DNA from: Hungatella sp. UBA3048
GTDB taxonomy: Bacteria > Bacillota > Clostridia > Lachnospirales > Lachnospiraceae
Direction of reading: 5' to 3'
Length of the DNA: 16,634 bases
Assembly (NCBI GenBank): GCA_002367105.1
Contig: DFCS01000014.1
Span: 42,087-58,720, forward strand
The notes beneath the pieces were generated by a model. The model was not told where the DNA came from, searched no databases, and worked only from the letters and a program-made list of their open reading frames with translations. The position numbers and the translations under genes are program-made. Shown one piece after another: positions 13,956 to 16,634 of the stretch. Within the stretch, counting starts at the first letter, position 1. The number at the start of each line of letters is the position of its first letter.

Positions 13956-15392
13956 ATGAATAAAGTACCAAAAGGTTTCCCATCAAATTTTATGTGGGGA
14001 GGTGCGGTAGCGGCAAATCAGCTGGAAGGTGCTTATGATCTGGACGGCAAAGGCCTTTGCCTGGCAGATATTAACGAGTTTCAAAAAGATCTTCCCATTG
14101 AAAAACGTTCCAATGGGGAAATAACCAGATCATATATAGAAGAAGCCTTACAAAGCAATGATAAAAATTTTCCAAAAAGGAGAGGCATTGATTTTTACCA
14201 TACCTATCCTGAGGATTTAAAAATGCTTGCTGATCTGGGATTAAAAACATTCAGAACTTCCATTAACTGGGCCAGAATCTATCCAAACGGAGATGATGGC
14301 CAGCCAAATGAGAAGGGGCTTGAATTTTATGATAAATTATTTGATGAGATCATTAAAAATGGCATGGAACCAATGATCACCATTTCTCATTATGAGATGC
14401 CTCTTCACTTGACCACTGCATATAAAGGCTGGTATTCCAGAGAGACCATTGAGTTTTTCGTAAAGTATTGCAAAACAGTATTTGACCGGTATGCAGGTAA
14501 GGTAAAGTTTTGGATTATTGTCAATCAAATTAATTTGATCGGTCATGAGTCCTTTAATCACCTTGGAATCGCGGAAGACACGGTTGATGATCTCCGTTCT
14601 GCAAAATATCAGGCAGTCCACCATGAGATGGTAGCATGTGCCAGGGCCACAAAATATGCGCATGAAAAACATCCTGAAATGCAGATCGGCATGATGCTGT
14701 GCGGCGGGCCGGAATATGCCGCCACATGCAAGTCCGAGGATGTGTTGGCAACATTGAAACACAATCAGATGGAGTATTTTTATGCCGATGTCTTGCTTCG
14801 GGGATATTATCCCGGCTATGCATACCGTTTCTTTGAGGATTGGAACATTAAGCTTACGTTTGAAGACAGTGATGAGGAGGATTTAAAAAATACGGCAGAC
14901 TTTTTCTCATTTTCATATTATTATACTCAGATATGTTCAAAGGAGAGTTATGAGAATGGAAATGAAGCATACAGAAATAAGCAGCTGCCGGCAAACCCAT
15001 GGGGATGGACCATCGATCCCATAGGGCTTAGGATCTTATTAAATGAATTTTATGACAGATATCAAAAGCCTATTTATATAACTGAAAATGGAGTGGGATA
15101 TTACGATGAAGTAGAAAATGGAGAAATTCATGATTCCTACAGAGTAAACTATCTCCGGGCCCATATTGAGCAGATGAAGGAAGCCATTCGTGACGGGGTA
15201 GACCTAAGAGGCTATTATGCATGGGGGCCGATCGATATTATTTCCTGCTCTTCCTGCGAAATGAGTAAACGTTATGGTTTTATTTATGTAGACTATGATG
15301 ATTATGGAAATGGGACAGGAAAAAGAATTAAAAAGGACAGTTATGCATGGATGAAAAAGGTGATTGCATCGGGCGGCGAGTATCTGGCTTAA
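13956..15392 (+). CDS. GH1 phospho-glycosidase with Gln at the acid/base site
   Basis: A 478-residue glycoside hydrolase family 1 protein of the 6-phospho-beta-glucosidase (BglA) type, expected to cleave the phosphorylated glycoside made by the PTS next door. Start FPSNFMWGGAVAANQLEGAY is the GH1 N-terminal signature; ISHYEMPLHL and the nucleophile YITENG (Glu377, codon 15084-15086) are intact. The phosphate-binding set Ser430, Lys438, Tyr440 (in ISCSSCEMSKRYGFIYVD) is present. The acid/base motif, normally T-F-N-E-[IP]-N, reads I-V-N-Q-I-N: Asn190 is kept but the catalytic Glu is Gln191 (CAA, 14526-14528). In plants this replacement marks myrosinases, which cleave S-glycosides with good leaving groups. 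Activity could be altered, or limited to activated or thio-linked substrates. The reading frame is clean, so it is not a decaying gene. Confidence 0.93.
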   Translation: MNKVPKGFPSNFMWGGAVAANQLEGAYDLDGKGLCLADINEFQKDLPIEKRSNGEITRSYIEEALQSNDKNFPKRRGIDFYHTYPEDLKMLADLGLKTFRTSINWARIYPNGDDGQPNEKGLEFYDKLFDEIIKNGMEPMITISHYEMPLHLTTAYKGWYSRETIEFFVKYCKTVFDRYAGKVKFWIIVNQINLIGHESFNHLGIAEDTVDDLRSAKYQAVHHEMVACARATKYAHEKHPEMQIGMMLCGGPEYAATCKSEDVLATLKHNQMEYFYADVLLRGYYPGYAYRFFEDWNIKLTFEDSDEEDLKNTADFFSFSYYYTQICSKESYENGNEAYRNKQLPANPWGWTIDPIGLRILLNEFYDRYQKPIYITENGVGYYDEVENGEIHDSYRVNYLRAHIEQMKEAIRDGVDLRGYYAWGPIDIISCSSCEMSKRYGFIYVDYDDYGNGTGKRIKKDSYAWMKKVIASGGEYLA

Positions 15393-15393
15393 C

Positions 15394-15399
15394 AGGAGG
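15394..15399 (+). promoter_or_regulatory. Ribosome binding site that selects a GTG start
   Basis: AGGAGG two bases after the GH1 stop and six bases before GTG 15406. The ATG at 15364 in the same frame lies within the GH1 gene without an SD. Confidence 0.85.
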
Positions 15400-15405
15400 T
15401 GCTTT

Positions 15406-15678
15406 GTGAAGCAGTTTGAATTTGTAGTTCAGGATGCTATGGGGATTCATGCCAGGCCGGCAGCAGATATGGCTGCAGCAGCCAAGAAGTTTACATCTCT
15501 TATCTTAATAAAAAAGGAAGAGAAGGAAGCTGATTTAAAAAATCCTCTTGCTATTATGAGATTAGCAGTCAAACAGGAAGAACGAGTAACAATAACTGCC
15601 GCTGGAGATGATGAAAACCAGGTGATTGAGCAGCTGAAAGATCTGATAGCAAATATTGGATTATCCAAAAACCGCTGA
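15406..15678 (+). CDS. HPr-like phosphocarrier lacking Ser46
   Basis: A 90-residue HPr-fold protein. His15 in GIHARPA is the residue phosphorylated by enzyme I, so it should work as a phosphate donor. The usual regulatory site, Ser46 in K-S-[IL]-[ML], is Asn46-Pro47 here (DLKNPLAIMRLAVKQ; Asn codon 15541-15543), so HPr kinase/phosphorylase should be unable to mark it. This is the reverse of Crh, which lacks His15 and keeps Ser46. It is the last gene of the PTS operon, 13 bases after the GH1 stop, and is probably a dedicated donor for this EIIA rather than the housekeeping HPr; the genome's ptsH would lie elsewhere. It could still be a divergent member with an unknown partner. Confidence 0.9.
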   Translation: MKQFEFVVQDAMGIHARPAADMAAAAKKFTSLILIKKEEKEADLKNPLAIMRLAVKQEERVTITAAGDDENQVIEQLKDLIANIGLSKNR

Positions 15679-15695
15679 ATTCCATGAAGGTTAGG

Positions 15696-15732
15696 AAGTA
15701 TACTTGACAATGATCCTTCAAATTGATAAAAT
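15696..15732 (+). promoter_or_regulatory. Promoter of the Rrf2 gene with -35 palindrome
   Basis: Perfect TTGACA (15704-15709), 17 bases, TAAAAT (15727-15732, five of six). A ten-base palindrome AAGTATACTT (15696-15705) overlaps the first bases of the -35. The start site should be near 15739. Confidence 0.82.
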
Positions 15733-15754
15733 ATAAACTGAAACTATATCAATT
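15721..15754. promoter_or_regulatory. Dyad across -10 and start site of the Rrf2 promoter
   Basis: AATTGATA (15721-15728) and TATCAATT (15747-15754) are perfect reverse complements 18 bases apart, enclosing the -10 and the expected start. Rrf2 proteins often repress their own gene, so this is a reasonable autoregulation site. Confidence 0.55.
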
Positions 15755-15767
15755 ACAGATCAGGGAA

Positions 15768-15818
15768 GTTCGATTCACCTAGTGGTACGTCGAACGGCTG
15801 ATTTTCTATGCATCGCCG
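15768..15818 (+). ncRNA. Two-hairpin leader RNA upstream of the Rrf2 gene
   Basis: Hairpin 1: GTTCGA (15768-15773) with TCGAAC (15790-15795), with a possible inner ACC/GGT pairing. Hairpin 2: CGGC(T)GAT (15795-15802) with ATCGCCG (15812-15818), one bulged base. A further pairing ATTTTCT (15801-15807)/AGAAAAT (15840-15846) competes with hairpin 2. This 133-base leader is long for a small regulator gene. I could not match it to a known riboswitch class. Confidence 0.4.
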
Positions 15819-15871
15819 GAACTATGTCTGTCTTTGCTAAGAAAATTATATCTATGAAATAGGGGATTCAT

Positions 15872-16303
15872 ATGACAAGTGAGTTTGCAGTAGCGGTTCA
15901 TGGAGTAGTTTATTTAAATCAGAGGAAGGTCACCATTTCCAGTGAGGAACTGGCTTCCAATGTATGCACCAATCCTGCCCGGGTAAGAAAGGTGATGGCA
16001 AAATTAAAAAAAGCCGGAATAATCACAACGAAGGAAGGGCTGGAGGGCGGCTATCATTTTGGCAAAGATTCCTCAGAAGTAAATTTAAAAAGCATTTGTG
16101 ATGCTTTGGATGTTACCTTTGTATCTTCTTCCTGGAAATCCGGTAATGTAGATACCCCTTGTATGATAGCTTCTGGAATGTCAGGAGTCATGGATGAAAT
16201 ATATGGGGATTTAAATGAGCTTTGCAGAAGAAGAATGGAAGAGATCACGATAAAAGATATTCAGGAAAAACTAATCAGGAATCGTCTTGATTCTAAGGCA
16301 TGA
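15872..16303 (+). CDS. Rrf2-family transcriptional regulator
   Basis: A 143-residue winged-helix regulator. The HTH (ISSEELASNVCTNPARVRKVMAKLKKAG) and the wing with EGLEGGYHF are typical of Rrf2 proteins (IscR, NsrR, CymR). Cysteines are at 32, 76, 97 and 118; the closely spaced Cys triad that holds the Fe-S cluster in IscR or NsrR is absent, so cluster sensing of that kind is doubtful, though single-Cys redox control is possible. ATG 15872 follows AGGGG (15861-15865) at six bases. It lies between the PTS operon and an Fe-S dehydratase gene, with its own promoter and terminator. Target genes are unknown; the downstream dyad and its own promoter are the natural candidates. Confidence 0.9.
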   Translation: MTSEFAVAVHGVVYLNQRKVTISSEELASNVCTNPARVRKVMAKLKKAGIITTKEGLEGGYHFGKDSSEVNLKSICDALDVTFVSSSWKSGNVDTPCMIASGMSGVMDEIYGDLNELCRRRMEEITIKDIQEKLIRNRLDSKA

Positions 16304-16325
16304 TTTTCTGTATGAAAGAAAATCA
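16301..16325 (+). terminator. Hairpin at the Rrf2 stop codon
   Basis: TGATTTTCT (16301-16309) and AGAAAATCA (16317-16325) pair perfectly over nine bases around a 7-base loop; the first three bases are the stop codon. A second small stem follows (ACTGAA 16329-16334, TTCAGT 16338-16343). No U-tail, so these probably protect the 3' end or assist the terminator downstream. Confidence 0.5.
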
Positions 16326-16355
16326 GCTACTGAACCTTTCAGTAAAACTTCTTTT

Positions 16356-16400
16356 AAATAAGGCAGGGAATGATAATTATAACATCCCCTGTCTTATTTT
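16356..16400 (+). terminator. Rho-independent terminator after the Rrf2 gene
   Basis: Arms 16356-16368 and 16387-16399 pair over 13 positions with one G-U, centred on GCAGGG/CCCTGT, loop 18 bases with weak inner pairing, then TTTTG. It separates the Rrf2 gene from the dehydratase promoter. Confidence 0.82.
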
Positions 16401-16410
16401 GTGTTTGAAC

Positions 16411-16444
16411 TTGATTTCATAATAAGAATCATTTATGATGAAAT
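16411..16444 (+). promoter_or_regulatory. Promoter and overlapping dyads before the dehydratase gene
   Basis: TTGATT (16411-16416), 17 bases, TATGAT (16434-16439). ATTTCAT (16414-16420) and ATGAAAT (16438-16444) form a perfect dyad around it, and ATCAT-TT-ATGAT (16428-16439) is a shorter one over the -10, so a repressor site is likely. Confidence 0.65.
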
Positions 16445-16477
16445 AAAACAAAGTTGCCTGTAAATCTGGAGGAATGT

Positions 16478-16634
16478 ATGATCAGAACGGTTAAAATTGA
16501 AGAAATAACGAAGAACGTAAAAGAAATGTGCATAGAAGCCAACCATGTGCTGTCAAGTGATATGGAGAAGGTATTTCTAAAGGCAGTGGATGAAGAAACC
16601 TCACCCCTTGGCAGACAGGTGCTCTGCCAGCTGA
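16478..16634 (+). CDS. Class I fumarase / L(+)-tartrate dehydratase alpha subunit, 5' part
   Basis: The first 52 codons are seen; the window end cuts the gene. The translation starts MIRTVKIEEITKNVKEMCIE and continues through NHVLSSDMEKVF and EETSPLGRQVLCQL, the N-terminal pattern of the Fe-S hydro-lyase alpha subunit (TtdA or the N-terminal half of FumA). These enzymes use an oxygen-sensitive [4Fe-4S] cluster to add or remove water from dicarboxylates, and in anaerobes the alpha and beta subunits are usually adjacent genes. Fumarate and tartrate forms cannot be told apart from this fragment. ATG 16478 has GGAGG five bases upstream; the ATG at 16474 is out of frame and stops after six codons. 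Confidence 0.82.
   Translation, partial: MIRTVKIEEITKNVKEMCIEANHVLSSDMEKVFLKAVDEETSPLGRQVLCQL

Noticed and set aside
15739..15871. Match of the Rrf2 leader to a known riboswitch (fluoride, ZTP, guanidine, preQ1)
   Set aside because: Short pieces such as GGCTGAT recall the fluoride class, but the conserved cores are not all present in order.

Overview
The window is a Gram-positive, low-to-mid G+C chromosome segment at the replication origin. The order dnaA (3' part) - dnaN - yaaA - recF - gyrB - gyrA, the strong AGGAGG-type ribosome binding sites, the use of TTG and GTG starts, the protein sequences and the PTS/Rrf2 gene types point to a Clostridia member, most likely a Lachnospiraceae (Lacrimispora/Enterocloster-like). 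That placement is my inference from family resemblance, not from a search.

Bases 1-8256 hold the origin block, all on the + strand. The dnaA-dnaN gap (892-1149) looks like the unwinding half of oriC: three boxes that fit TTATNCACA exactly, weaker ones, then a GC-rich spacer, a CTA-CTA-CTA run that reads as a DnaA-trio on the - strand, and an AT-rich stretch. Around yaaA and before recF a 40-nt element occurs three times, each folding into a 6-bp stem/7-nt loop placed three bases before a purine-rich SD-like sequence, with compensating base changes between copies.

Bases 8257-9840 carry a promoter, a 21-bp leader or terminator hairpin, a CNNM/CBS/CorC-type membrane protein starting at TTG, and a 19-bp perfect bidirectional terminator shared with the convergent regulator.

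Bases 9841-15678 form a carbohydrate module: a divergent LicR-type PRD regulator (- strand) and a + strand operon for EIIB, EIIC and EIIA of the lactose/cellobiose PTS family, a GH1 phospho-glycosidase, and an HPr paralogue. Two dyads with one centre sit between the divergent genes, and the two -10 boxes lie at mirror-image distances from that centre. The expected flow is: HPr-P to EIIA His77, to EIIB Cys8, to sugar entering through EIIC, to GH1 cleavage of the phospho-glycoside, with PRD/EIIA/EIIB modules of the regulator sensing PTS state. Two departures make this module notable. The GH1 enzyme has Gln at the acid/base position (NQIN instead of NEIN) while keeping its nucleophile and phosphate-binding residues, and the HPr has His15 but Asn46-Pro47 in place of the regulatory Ser46. 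Together they suggest a system for an unusual beta-glycoside, perhaps a thioglucoside, whose phosphate supply escapes HPr-kinase control.

Bases 15679-16634 carry an Rrf2-family regulator with a near-consensus promoter, a dyad around its start site and a folded leader, then a terminator, another promoter with a dyad, and the first 52 codons of a class I fumarase/L(+)-tartrate dehydratase alpha subunit cut by the window end.
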